In this document: piece after piece, positions 40,294 to 47,454 of the stretch
How positions within the stretch are numbered: the stretch's first letter is position 1
Layout of the letters: each line of letters begins with the position of its first letter
Source of the DNA: Streptomyces sp. YIM 130001
GTDB taxonomy: Bacteria > Actinomycetota > Actinomycetes > Streptomycetales > Streptomycetaceae
Assembly (NCBI RefSeq): GCF_003574445.1
Contig: NZ_KZ984560.1
Location: forward strand, 124,001 to 188,000
Direction of reading: 5' to 3'
Length of the DNA: 64,000 bases
Notes under the pieces: generated by a model
The model's database searches: none
Told to the model about the DNA's origin: nothing
What the model saw: the letters and a program-made list of their open reading frames with translations, nothing else
Position numbers and translations under genes: made by a program

Positions 40294-41330
40294 ACTCTGC
40301 GGAGCCGGGCGGGGATGAGACTGGTCTGCCCGATGACCGGACCGATCCCTCCACCCGGCTGGAGGGCTGGCGGCGGTTCGTGGGGGCCGATACGGCCATC
40401 TTCGAGTTGCTGCCCGATCAGCAGTGGCAGGCCCTGTCCCCGCAGCTGCGGGAGACCTACGACGAGGCCCGGATTTCCTATCACTCCGAGCTGCAGGTCG
40501 TGCGCACGTCCACGGTCAAGGAGATCACGCATCAGGGGCGGCTGCTGACCCTGCTCAACCAGCGTGAGCACGGCGCCCGTCGCGGGATGATCGTCTCCGG
40601 CCAGTGGACGACCGGGAAGACCACGGCACTGAAACAGCTCGGCCGCACCCACGAACTGCGTGTCCAGCAGCGGTATCCGGGCAGCGACCGCATTCCCGTT
40701 GTCTACATCACCGCCCCACCCAAAGGCTCCCCGCGCAAACTCGCCCTGGAGTTCGCCCGGTTCCTGGGCCTGCCCGTGATCAACCCGCGGCACAACACCA
40801 TCGATGTCACCAGCGCCGTCTGCCAGGTGCTGATCGAGGCCCGCACGGACCTGGTGCTGGTCGACGAAATACACCTGCTCAACCACGCGACCACCGCCGG
40901 CGAAGACCTCTCCGATCACCTGAAGTACTTCACCGAGCACCTGCCGGCGACCTTCGTCTATGCGGGCATCAACGTCGAGAAGTCCGGGCTGTTCACCGGG
41001 ATCCGCGGCAAGCAACTCGGGGGCCGTTGCATCCTGGTCCGCACCGGCGCCTTCCCCCGCAACACCGAGTGGCAGTCCCTGATCGCCTCGCTGGAGAGCA
41101 CGCTTCGCCTGCATCGTCACACGCCCGGCACCCTGGCCGGTCTGTCGAAATACCTGCACCAGCGAACCGGCGGCATGATCGGGAGCCTCTCCCACCTGAT
41201 CCGGGCCGCAGCGATCTCCGCCGTCCTCGACGGCAGCGAACGCATCACCAAAGCCTCCCTGCGCAGCATCCGGATCGACCACAACAGCGAGTCGGATTCC
41301 CCGCCTGACGCAGGCAGGGAAGCGGGGTGA
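40284..41330 (+). CDS. tnsC: TnsC/TniB-like AAA+ ATPase
   Basis: 348 residues from ATG 40284, overlapping tnsB by 10 bases. Walker A is GQWTTGKT (106-113, Lys112), Walker B is LVLVDEIH (Asp194, Glu195), and the sensor region includes TFVYAGINVEKSGLF. RTGGMIGSLSHLIRAAAISAVLDG at the C-terminus matches the lid of TniB-type ATPases. It assembles on DNA, carries the target signal from TniQ to TnsAB and provides target immunity (family knowledge). Length is closer to TniB and CAST TnsC than to Tn7 TnsC (555 aa), so a TnsD-contact extension is missing. Confidence 0.92.
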   Translation: MVVNSAEPGGDETGLPDDRTDPSTRLEGWRRFVGADTAIFELLPDQQWQALSPQLRETYDEARISYHSELQVVRTSTVKEITHQGRLLTLLNQREHGARRGMIVSGQWTTGKTTALKQLGRTHELRVQQRYPGSDRIPVVYITAPPKGSPRKLALEFARFLGLPVINPRHNTIDVTSAVCQVLIEARTDLVLVDEIHLLNHATTAGEDLSDHLKYFTEHLPATFVYAGINVEKSGLFTGIRGKQLGGRCILVRTGAFPRNTEWQSLIASLESTLRLHRHTPGTLAGLSKYLHQRTGGMIGSLSHLIRAAAISAVLDGSERITKASLRSIRIDHNSESDSPPDAGREAG

Positions 41331-42244
41331 ACAGGCCGTTCGAGGCCGTTGTCTTCCGTCCGCTGCCGCGTCCGCTCAAGCCCTTCCCCCAGGAGACCGA
41401 AGCCTCGTTCCTGGACCGCCTCGCCACGGCCAACGCGATGCCCGTCCAGCGCCTTCGGCGGCCTTCCCACTGGCTGGAATCCCGCCTGGATCCGGTCGGC
41501 CGGCTCAGTGTCCTCAGCGGACAGCCTCAGACCTCGATCCAGTACGCGATCCCCCGCTGGGAGCGACAGGCGTGGAACATCCCGCAAGGTCCCTTCGCCG
41601 CAACTCCCCGATGGGCATGCCGACGCTGTGTCGCCCGCAGGACCGGCGCCCCCGGCCAAGGCGTCATGGTCTGGATGTCGAAACACCACGACCAGGTCTG
41701 CATCCCCCATCGCCTCTGGATCGGCCGGGCCGTCGAAGCCCCCGCCAACCAGCTCGACCTCGCTGATCTGCCGGAGATCGTCGCCGCCCAGAAGCGTCAC
41801 TACCGGCTCCTTCGCCGCTACGGCCCCGACGTGATCAACGTCTGCTACGAACAGACCTCCCGCTTCTGGACCACCCTCCTGCAGCACGGCTACCGGATCA
41901 GCGACCTCACACAGCGGCTCGCCCGGCTCCAGCCCCGCCCTGCCCGCACCGTCCGGCCATGGGACCCCAAGCGCTATGCAGCGATCTATCCCGAGATCGT
42001 CAAAGCCATGGTGTTCTACGCAGCTCCACGCTGGCGCGGCCTGGCACTCTCCGGCACTGACGAGGACTTCCGGGCCTTCCACGCGGAGTTCGTCCGGCGG
42101 CTCCCCAACGAAAGCTCCCTCCGCACCACCGCCAAGCCGTGGTTCATCCACCAACTCCGCATGATCGCGCACACCATCGAGACATCCGCAGCCCTCGGCA
42201 ACGGCAGGCCGCAGGACAACTCGGCTCCTGAAGGCCCAGGTTGA
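41327..42244 (+). CDS. tniQ: TniQ/TnsD-like target-selection protein
   Basis: 305 residues from GTG 41327 (4-base overlap with tnsC). The TniQ N-domain begins RPLPRPLKPFPQETEASFLDRLATANAM, and the zinc finger ligands are Cys98, Cys101, Cys125 and His128 (WACRRC ... CIPH). The helical C-terminal half (about 160-290) contains the conserved-looking NESSLRTTAKPWF block. Tn7 TnsD-type proteins read a specific DNA site; short TniQ proteins often work with another recognition partner. Here no partner gene exists, so either it reads DNA directly through its C-domain or targeting is loose. The stop lies within the right-end binding sites. Confidence 0.88.
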   Translation: MNRPFEAVVFRPLPRPLKPFPQETEASFLDRLATANAMPVQRLRRPSHWLESRLDPVGRLSVLSGQPQTSIQYAIPRWERQAWNIPQGPFAATPRWACRRCVARRTGAPGQGVMVWMSKHHDQVCIPHRLWIGRAVEAPANQLDLADLPEIVAAQKRHYRLLRRYGPDVINVCYEQTSRFWTTLLQHGYRISDLTQRLARLQPRPARTVRPWDPKRYAAIYPEIVKAMVFYAAPRWRGLALSGTDEDFRAFHAEFVRRLPNESSLRTTAKPWFIHQLRMIAHTIETSAALGNGRPQDNSAPEGPG

Positions 42245-42327
42245 GCGAGACGACCCCGGCCTCTACGTCTCGCTCAACCTGAGCCACCGCTGGTCAGAGA
42301 GCCGAAGTGGCTCAGGTCCATCGAGAC
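42234..42327. repeat. Right-end TnsB-type binding sites (three)
   Basis: GTCTCGATGGACCTGAGCC (minus strand from 42327), GTCTCGCTCAACCTGAGCC (plus strand from 42267) and GTCTCGCTCAACCTGGGCC (minus strand from 42252, overlapping the tniQ stop). One site is inverted relative to the other two, so the right end differs from the left end, as is known for Tn7-like elements. Confidence 0.8.
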
Positions 42328-42333
42328 AGGTCA

Positions 42334-42450
42334 CCGGGCTGCCACGTGTGCCCAGTTGGCGGGTCACGAGTCGTGTGCGGTCCCTCCGCACCACCGTCAA
42401 ATCGTGGTTCTGCCGTCAATTCCGCATGATCGCCGCGCACCATCGAGGCG
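42334..42450 (+). pseudogene. tnsA relic (continued) fused to a tniQ relic
   Basis: 42334-42375 matches intact tnsA at 37 of 42 bases (AATCAQLAGHESC). From about 42380 the sequence switches to the end of a tniQ gene: RSLRTTVKSWFCRQFRMIA against SSLRTTAKPWFIHQLRMIA of the intact copy. A deletion has therefore joined codon about 67 of tnsA to the tniQ 3' end, removing tnsB, tnsC and most of tniQ of an older related element. Confidence 0.85.
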
Positions 42451-42543
42451 GCGGTGACGGGACCCTGGCGTTGAAAACTCCCGTGAGGTCGCTCAGTCTT
42501 GGGCGAAACCGTTTCGAGCATGCGGTTCAGAAGGGGGCACCGG

Positions 42544-42960
42544 ATGCACCAGCCGGAGGACGAGCTCTTGGCGGAAGCCCTCGGCCGCATCAACTACGGC
42601 GGGAAGATTGCCTCCCGGTTCCTCAAGAACGACATCAGCGAGTTCGACAGCGAACTCCAGCTGGGTTTTGGTCCTGCTCTTGAACGCGTCCGCACGGTGC
42701 TTGTCGAGCTGGCCCCTGGCGCGCGCCCAGAGCTGGAGGCGGCAGGAACGGACCGAGTGACTCTCCGCGTGCTCACCGGAGGCGGAGCCCTCAACCTGAA
42801 CCCGGTGGTTGTCACGGTCGAGGTGACTCGCAGCGGCGAGCAGACCACTGCCGTACACGTGCGGGCGATCGCCAAGGAGGGGCTGATCAAACAGCGCGCA
42901 GGTCAGAAGACGGCCGAGCGCGTCGCTGCGCTGCTGAACGGAGCCGGCCCGAGCCGATGA
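42544..42960 (+). CDS. Hypothetical protein in the relic transposon
   Basis: 138 residues from ATG 42544, preceded by AAGGGGGC. The N-terminus is MHQPEDELLAEALGRINYGGKIASRFLKN. The middle has an amphipathic helix (SEFDSELQLGFGPALERVRTVLVELA), then a beta-rich part (DRVTLRVLTGGGALNLNPVVVTVEVTR, TTAVHVRAIAKEGLIKQRAGQKTAERVAALL). No signal peptide or known domain is recognised. It lies between the tniQ relic and the relic right end, so it may be surviving cargo of the older element, in which case both elements carried a single cargo gene but at opposite ends. Confidence 0.65.
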   Translation: MHQPEDELLAEALGRINYGGKIASRFLKNDISEFDSELQLGFGPALERVRTVLVELAPGARPELEAAGTDRVTLRVLTGGGALNLNPVVVTVEVTRSGEQTTAVHVRAIAKEGLIKQRAGQKTAERVAALLNGAGPSR

Positions 42961-43026
42961 GCATCGCAGAGCCCCTGGCCCGGTGGGACTCCCGAAAATC
43001 GTGATCGCCGACAACGGTGACGACCC

Positions 43027-43120
43027 GAAATGCGGCTCAGCTCCTGACGCCCGGGGCTGAGCGAGACGGCCGTGGCCGCCGGGTCCCGCTCCATCTGAAC
43101 CACAGCCGGTCGGAGAGCTG
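43027..43120. repeat. Decayed copy of the transposon right end
   Basis: It aligns along its length with 42213-42304 of the intact element: GCTCCTGA..., then GGGGCTGAGCGAGACG against CAGGTTGAGCGAGACG, then TCCCGCTCCATCTGAACCACAGCCGGTCGGAGAG against the second right-end site and its flank. The outermost 12-bp terminus is no longer recognisable. Confidence 0.7.
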
Positions 43121-43175
43121 CACACCGACTCACACCGACTCAGACCCACAAGCGTTGTCGGTGGGGCCTGCCAGA

Positions 43176-43685
43176 GTGAGCATCGTGGACGAACTGGTGG
43201 AGCGTGTCGACGATCAGGACCGTGTGCTGGGGGTGGTCACCCGTCGGCAGGCCGTCCGGGAGGGATGGCTGCACCGGGTCGCCGTGACGGTGTGTCGTGA
43301 TGAGCGAGGGCGGATCCTCGTGCACCGGCGGTCGGATCAACTGTCGCGTTATCCCGGGCTCTACGAGGTCGAGGCCGGAGGCGCCGTGCATGCCGGGGAG
43401 TCTTACGAACAGGCCGCCGCAAGGGAGTTGGCCGAGGAGCTGGGCCTTCACGTGCTGCCGCGCCTGCTGTTCACGTTCCTCAACCGCAGCGGCCAGAGCC
43501 CTCACTGGCTCGCCGTGCACGAAGCCGTGACACCCGACACCGTTACCGCCGACCCCGATGAGGTCGCCTGGCACGGCTGGCTGACCGAGCCGGAACTGCG
43601 GTCTGCCCTGCCGGGATGGCGCTTCACCCCGGACAGCCACGAGGTCTTCGGCCGGTATCTGGCGTTCCGGGCCGTACGGCTCTGA
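43176..43685 (+). CDS. NUDIX hydrolase
   Basis: 169 residues from GTG 43176 (MSIVDELVERVDDQDRVLG). The Nudix box GGAVHAGESYEQAAARELAEELGL fits GX5EX7REUXEEXGU fully, so metal-dependent pyrophosphatase activity is expected. The N-terminal layout (VERVDDQDRVLGVVTRRQAVREGWLHRVAVTVCRDERGRILVHRR) is typical of IPP-isomerase/YfcD-like Nudix proteins. The substrate is not predictable. It begins 55 bp after the relic right end, outside the transposon remnants. A longer open frame to 43017 would pass through the relic repeat and is rejected. Confidence 0.9.
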   Translation: MSIVDELVERVDDQDRVLGVVTRRQAVREGWLHRVAVTVCRDERGRILVHRRSDQLSRYPGLYEVEAGGAVHAGESYEQAAARELAEELGLHVLPRLLFTFLNRSGQSPHWLAVHEAVTPDTVTADPDEVAWHGWLTEPELRSALPGWRFTPDSHEVFGRYLAFRAVRL

Positions 43686-43841
43686 CCTTGCCCGCCCCGC
43701 GGTACGGGACATTTCCAGGAGGCCAACCCGCTTTGTACGAAAGGTCGTTCATGACGGGGTGCGAACGCTTGGCCGGCCCCCGCGCGTCGCGTAGTTCACT
43801 GAGGCCGAGGTCGGCGCCGTCCAGCTGGCGTCAGGCGTGGG

Positions 43842-44612
43842 TCACTCGAGCAGGTGGCGGTTCGAGCGGCTCCAGGCGAGTCGGCGGCCGAGTTCCTCCA
43901 GCAGGCCTTCGCGGACCCACGTGGCCTGCGGCTCGTGACCCTGGGAAGCCAGCCTGCGCACGAGATCGATGTTCTTCCGCTGCCTGTCGATCACCGCGTC
44001 GACGACACCGCTGGTCGTGGTGAGGCCGTAGGCCGTGCAGAACCGCTCCAGACGCCGGCCCCGGTTCGGCGGCACTGGATACCGCAACCAGCGCAGACAC
44101 TCGGCGTCGTCGCGGAACGGCGCGACGTAGTGCAGGGCGTAGGCCACGTCGTGCATCCGCGGCGCCGGGCGGGCGAAGTCCCAATCGATGATCCCCACGG
44201 GGCGGTTGCCCTGCCAGACCACGTTCCACGGGCCGAAGTCGCCGTGGCAGACCGACTCTTCGTCGCTCGGCACATCGACGCCGCCGGCCCACACCGCGTC
44301 GCCCGGCGGCGAGAAGTCCGCCGTCGCGTCGTGGTACTCGCGCAGCAGTCGGGCGAAGGCCGACAGACCGTCGTCGTCCACCACTTTCGCCCAACTCAAG
44401 GGCCCGGAAGCGCCTTTGATGAAGGTGAGCACCTCCCGGCCCTGCTGGTCGAAACCCAAGGGGCGAGGTGCGTAAGGGAAGCCCACCGCGTCCAGATGTC
44501 CGAGCAGGGCGTGGACCGTCGGCGTCCAGGGGTGGGCGGGGCGGCGGACGGTGTCGCCGATCCGTACCACCTGCCGGTGGGGCCGATCCTGCAACGTGTA
44601 CTCACTCGCCAT
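43842..44612 (-). CDS. Aminoglycoside-phosphotransferase-like protein
   Basis: 256 residues. The kinase-like fold shows the APH catalytic loop VCHGDFGPWNVVW (H-G-D-x3-N) and the metal-binding IIDWDFARPAPRMHDVAYAL. The N-lobe is short (RQVVRIGDTVRRP, then VGFPYAPRPLGFDQQGREVLTFIKG). Relatives phosphorylate antibiotics or small metabolites; without a companion gene the natural substrate cannot be named, and resistance is not implied. Three GTCGTCCT direct repeats lie in the promoter region (44663-44708). It is accessory and monocistronic. Confidence 0.85.
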   Translation of the reverse strand: MASEYTLQDRPHRQVVRIGDTVRRPAHPWTPTVHALLGHLDAVGFPYAPRPLGFDQQGREVLTFIKGASGPLSWAKVVDDDGLSAFARLLREYHDATADFSPPGDAVWAGGVDVPSDEESVCHGDFGPWNVVWQGNRPVGIIDWDFARPAPRMHDVAYALHYVAPFRDDAECLRWLRYPVPPNRGRRLERFCTAYGLTTTSGVVDAVIDRQRKNIDLVRRLASQGHEPQATWVREGLLEELGRRLAWSRSNRHLLE

Positions 44613-44662
44613 CCGCGGGACGCTACCGGCTCTTCACGGGCTGCCGCCTCTCCATTGCGCGT

Positions 44663-44708
44663 AGGACGACATCAGTTACGCGGAGGACGACACTGCGCGG
44701 AGGACGAC
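44663..44708. repeat. Three AGGACGAC direct repeats upstream of the APH-like gene
   Basis: AGGACGAC occurs at 44663, 44684 and 44701, each preceded by GCG(T/G)-type sequence (GCGTAGGACGAC, GCGGAGGACGAC twice). Spacings are 21 and 17 bp. The position 50-95 bp before the APH-like start suggests regulator sites. Confidence 0.6.
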
Positions 44709-44744
44709 TCTTGCGAGCCTGCCGCGAGCGCCGACGGACGAGCC

Positions 44745-45391
44745 TCAGGTAGTCATGTGCCGGGCGAGCTCGCGCGACTTCTGCCGCAGCGCAGCTGTCC
44801 ACTCCCCGGCATGGGGATCGGACGTCGTCTCGAGAGTGCCACTCTCGGCGCGCTCCGCCCCCGGCCAGTTCACTTCGACACCCGCTGTCTCGGCCAAGGT
44901 CAGCATCGTGGCAACGAACCCTTCGGGCAGGGTGGCCATGACTGCGTGCCTGCTTTCGCCGTGCCGGGCGAGCAAAGCGTCGACGAACACTGCGAGCGCG
45001 ATGGGGTCGATCTGGCACTCGTCGGCCCCCATGGGACCGATACCGGACGACAGGACCAATTCGGCTTGATAGAAGGTGACTTGGCTGGCAAACAGCCGGT
45101 GCGCACCTCGCCCGCGCCGTGCGATCGGTCGGCACCCGCCATGATCGCGCCGGCCAACGTCAGCGCGTTCACCGCCTGTTCCCGGTCGTCCGAGCCGGCT
45201 ACGTCGACCAGCCGGGGCAAGGCCGCGAAGGCGGCCGAGTACACGTCGCCCTGATGGCACAGCGCCGACCAGAGGTCACTCCAGCGCTCGGAGGCCCGAT
45301 CCGACGCGACCTGATCGAGCAGGGCGGGTATGTCCTCCGCAGAGCCGTACGCGTGGCTGAGCCGCGACCAGTCCGTCACACGGAAATCCAA
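44745..45391 (-). pseudogene. Frameshifted gene of unknown function
   Basis: The N-terminal frame from ATG 45391 reads MDFRVTDWSRLSHAYGSAED, then WSDLWSALCHQGDVYSAAFAALPRLVDVAGSDDREQAVNALTLAGAI. Near 45098-45100 one base appears to be missing, and the sense continues in another frame: LFASQVTFYQAELVLSSGIG, IALAVFVDALLARHGESRHAVMATLPEG, ending RELARHMTT at 44745. The span is 647 nt, one short of a multiple of three. The joined protein would have about 215 helical residues, HEAT-like in character, of a type I have seen annotated only as hypothetical. A sequencing error cannot be excluded. Confidence 0.65.
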
Positions 45392-45429
45392 TCAGGCCCG
45401 CGGGGACGGACGGCACAGGGGCGTCGCGG

Positions 45430-46167
45430 TCAACCGTCCAGGAGCTCCGCGAAGAGGGGCCGGAGGCGGGCGGCGAGTGCAGGATCGGTTCGGCCCAGTT
45501 CGTCCGTCGCCACCGTGATGGATGCGTTCAGCGCGCGGTGGAGTTCCGGTTCGGTGAGCGCACGGACGAGCGTCGAATCGAGTGGTGCTGTCAGCTCGTC
45601 GGGCAGCAGGTGGGCTCCCTTGGCGTGCGCGGTGGGGTGTCCGAGGCGCAGGCAGGCGAGCGTGATCACGTGGTCGCGGATGGCACCGATCCAATGCTCG
45701 GCCTGCCACCGGTGGCCACGTCGGATGCAGATGCCCGCGTGGAGGGCGTGGTGCCAGACGAGTCCGGCCAGAGTGTTGTGGTCAGGGGGCGTGAAGGGTT
45801 GCAGGGGCTGCGTCGAGCCGAAAACAGTCCGCCACTGCGGGCCGCGAGGTCCGAATGCGTGCTCCGGTGCGAAGGTCAGGTCGATCTCGATCCAGCCGGG
45901 CAGCAGGAACACGCGGACGGCGCTCGGACCGGCTCGCAGATCCCAGTGATGGTGTGCGCCCAGTTCGTCGTACAGCCAACGGGTCCATCGGTTCAGCGTG
46001 GTGGTGAGATCGCCGCGGACCGCGAGGACGATATCGGTGTCCGACCAGCGGTCGCCGGATCCGTCGGCGTACGAGCCGGTGAACGCGGTACCGACGACGC
46101 TCCGGTCGGCTGCGGCGTTCGCGAGCAGCCGGTCGCGGACGCGGTCCCTGTCTTCGACGGTGAACAT
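45430..46167 (-). CDS. Nucleotidyltransferase-domain protein
   Basis: 245 residues from ATG 46167, with AGGAGA upstream; an upstream frame passes through a tandem repeat and is rejected. The Pol-beta-type motif GTAFTGSYADGSGDRWSDTDI (GS-x9-D-x-D) and the later metal Asp in WIEIDLTF define the family. The C-terminal helical part contains HNTLAGLVWHHALHAGICIRRGHRWQAEHWIGAIRDHVI. It resembles aminoglycoside adenylyltransferase-like and MNT-type enzymes that transfer AMP to a small molecule or protein. No HEPN partner gene is adjacent, so a toxin-antitoxin role is not supported. Confidence 0.82.
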   Translation of the reverse strand: MFTVEDRDRVRDRLLANAAADRSVVGTAFTGSYADGSGDRWSDTDIVLAVRGDLTTTLNRWTRWLYDELGAHHHWDLRAGPSAVRVFLLPGWIEIDLTFAPEHAFGPRGPQWRTVFGSTQPLQPFTPPDHNTLAGLVWHHALHAGICIRRGHRWQAEHWIGAIRDHVITLACLRLGHPTAHAKGAHLLPDELTAPLDSTLVRALTEPELHRALNASITVATDELGRTDPALAARLRPLFAELLDG

Positions 46168-46188
46168 GCGTGCGTCTCCTTTCTCTTT

Positions 46189-46242
46189 TCTCTGCTCCGA
46201 CGGGCCGCATGCAACTCTCTGCTCCGACGGGCCGCATGCAAC
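46189..46242. repeat. Perfect 27-bp tandem duplication
   Basis: Two identical adjacent 27-mers start at 46189 and 46216, each beginning TCTCTGCTCCGACGGGCC. They lie in the divergent promoter region between the nucleotidyltransferase and MerR-PP2C genes, 22 bases upstream of the former. Confidence 0.9.
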
Positions 46243-46321
46243 GCTCGGTTGACCTTCACCTTGGGGGAGCCCGGAGCATCGGTGGGGCCGGGCGGTGCGC
46301 TCGGTACGAGGAGGTACGGGT

Positions 46322-47416
46322 ATGGCTATGGGTCTGCTGGGCATCGGGGCGTTCGCGAAGGCGTCACGGCTGTCGCCGAAGGCGCTGCGTCTGTACGACG
46401 AGCTCGGTCTGCTGACTCCCGCTCGCGTCGACCCGGTGACCGGGTATCGCCGCTACGCGCCGGAGCAGCTGGATCAGGCGCGGCTGGTCGCCTGGCTCCG
46501 GCGCCTCGGGATGCCGCTCGCCCGTATCCGGCAGGTCTGCGCGCTGGAAGCAGGATCGGCGGCCGAGGAGATCCGCGCGTTCTGGGCGCAGATCGAGGCC
46601 GAGACCGCTGCGCGGCGGGACCTGGCCGCCTTCCTCGTCAACCATCTTTCCTGGAAGGACCCTGCCATGTCACCGAAATCCGAGCCCCTGAGCATCCGTT
46701 ACGCGGCCCTGTCCGACACCGGGCTCGTCCGCGAGAGCAATCAGGACACCGTCTACGCGGGGTCGCGGCTGCTCGCCGTCGCCGACGGGTTCGGCGGCAG
46801 GGGCGCCCCCGCGAGCGAGGCCGCCGTCGACGCGTTCAAGCGCCTCGAGACCGACGGCCTCCCGACCGGCAGCCTCCTGAACGTCCTCGACGACGCGATC
46901 GAGCAGGCCAAGTCGGCGGTGCACGGCGTCTCCACGGCGGACGCCTCCTCCGACGAGGCCGGGACCACGCTCTCCGCGATGCTCTGGACCGGATCGCAGC
47001 TGGCCCTCGTCCACATCGGCGACTCCCGCGTCTATCTGCTGCGCGACGGCGAGCTGCTGCAGATCACGCACGACCACACCATGGTGCAGTCGATGGTCGA
47101 CGAGGGACGCCTCAGCCCGGAAGAGGCCGCCTCGCACCCCCAGCGGTCGCTGTTGGCACGCGCCTTGGGCCCAGGGGCCGACGCCGCCCCCGACATGCGT
47201 CTGCACGACGCCGAGGAAGGGGACCGCTACCTGCTCTGCTCCGACGGTCTGTCCACCGTGGTGCCGGCCGAGGAGATCCGTCGGGTACTCACCGGGACCG
47301 GCGATCCGGAGCGGGCCGTACGCGAACTCGTCGCCCTCGCCATCGACTTCGGCGGCCCGGACAACGTCAGCTGTGTGGTCGCCGATGTGACGGGTCCGGA
47401 GGCCGCGGGAAGCTGA
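46322..47416 (+). CDS. MerR-type DNA-binding domain fused to PP2C phosphatase
   Basis: 364 residues from ATG 46322, with GAGGAGG seven bases upstream. Residues 5-75 are a MerR winged helix (GIGAFAKASRLSPKALRLYDELGLLTPARVDPVTGYRRYAPEQL). A dimerisation helix follows (about 80-110). Residues about 120-360 are a PPM/PP2C phosphatase: IRYAALSDTGLVRESNQDTVY, VADGFGGRG (metal Asp), LALVHIGDSRVYLLRDG, LLCSDGLSTVVP and GGPDNVSCVVADV. The linker WKDPAMSPKSEP suggests a fusion point, although a second start there (ATG 46667) could also make free PP2C. It could be a regulator whose activity is tied to protein dephosphorylation. I know similar fusions in Streptomyces but no studied function. Confidence 0.9.
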   Translation: MAMGLLGIGAFAKASRLSPKALRLYDELGLLTPARVDPVTGYRRYAPEQLDQARLVAWLRRLGMPLARIRQVCALEAGSAAEEIRAFWAQIEAETAARRDLAAFLVNHLSWKDPAMSPKSEPLSIRYAALSDTGLVRESNQDTVYAGSRLLAVADGFGGRGAPASEAAVDAFKRLETDGLPTGSLLNVLDDAIEQAKSAVHGVSTADASSDEAGTTLSAMLWTGSQLALVHIGDSRVYLLRDGELLQITHDHTMVQSMVDEGRLSPEEAASHPQRSLLARALGPGADAAPDMRLHDAEEGDRYLLCSDGLSTVVPAEEIRRVLTGTGDPERAVRELVALAIDFGGPDNVSCVVADVTGPEAAGS

Positions 47417-47454
47417 GGCGCGTGCGGTGCCCCTTGCCCTCGCCGTGGGAAGCC

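Larger units (their letters stand above)
36396..42333. mobile_element. Complete Tn7-like transposon (5938 bp)
   Basis: Ends are TGACCTGTCTCG at 36396 and its inverted copy at 42322-42333. CCGGG flanks both ends (36391-36395 and 42334-42338), the 5-bp target duplication expected of Tn7-like elements. The order is left end with four TnsB-type sites, an NmrA-like cargo gene, tnsA, tnsB, tnsC, tniQ, and the right end with three sites. All transposition genes overlap and are intact, with catalytic residues present. There is no tnsE-like gene, no CRISPR array and no Cas gene inside. Target choice therefore depends on TniQ. The element looks recent: undamaged ends, exact target duplication, and insertion into an already decayed relative. 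Confidence 0.9.

Noticed and set aside
36396..42333. CRISPR-associated transposon (CAST)
   Set aside because: No Cas gene, repeat-spacer unit or guide-like repeat near tniQ or in the cargo region.
45430..46167. MNT-HEPN toxin-antitoxin pair
   Set aside because: The nucleotidyltransferase is longer than MNT antitoxins and no HEPN gene lies beside it.
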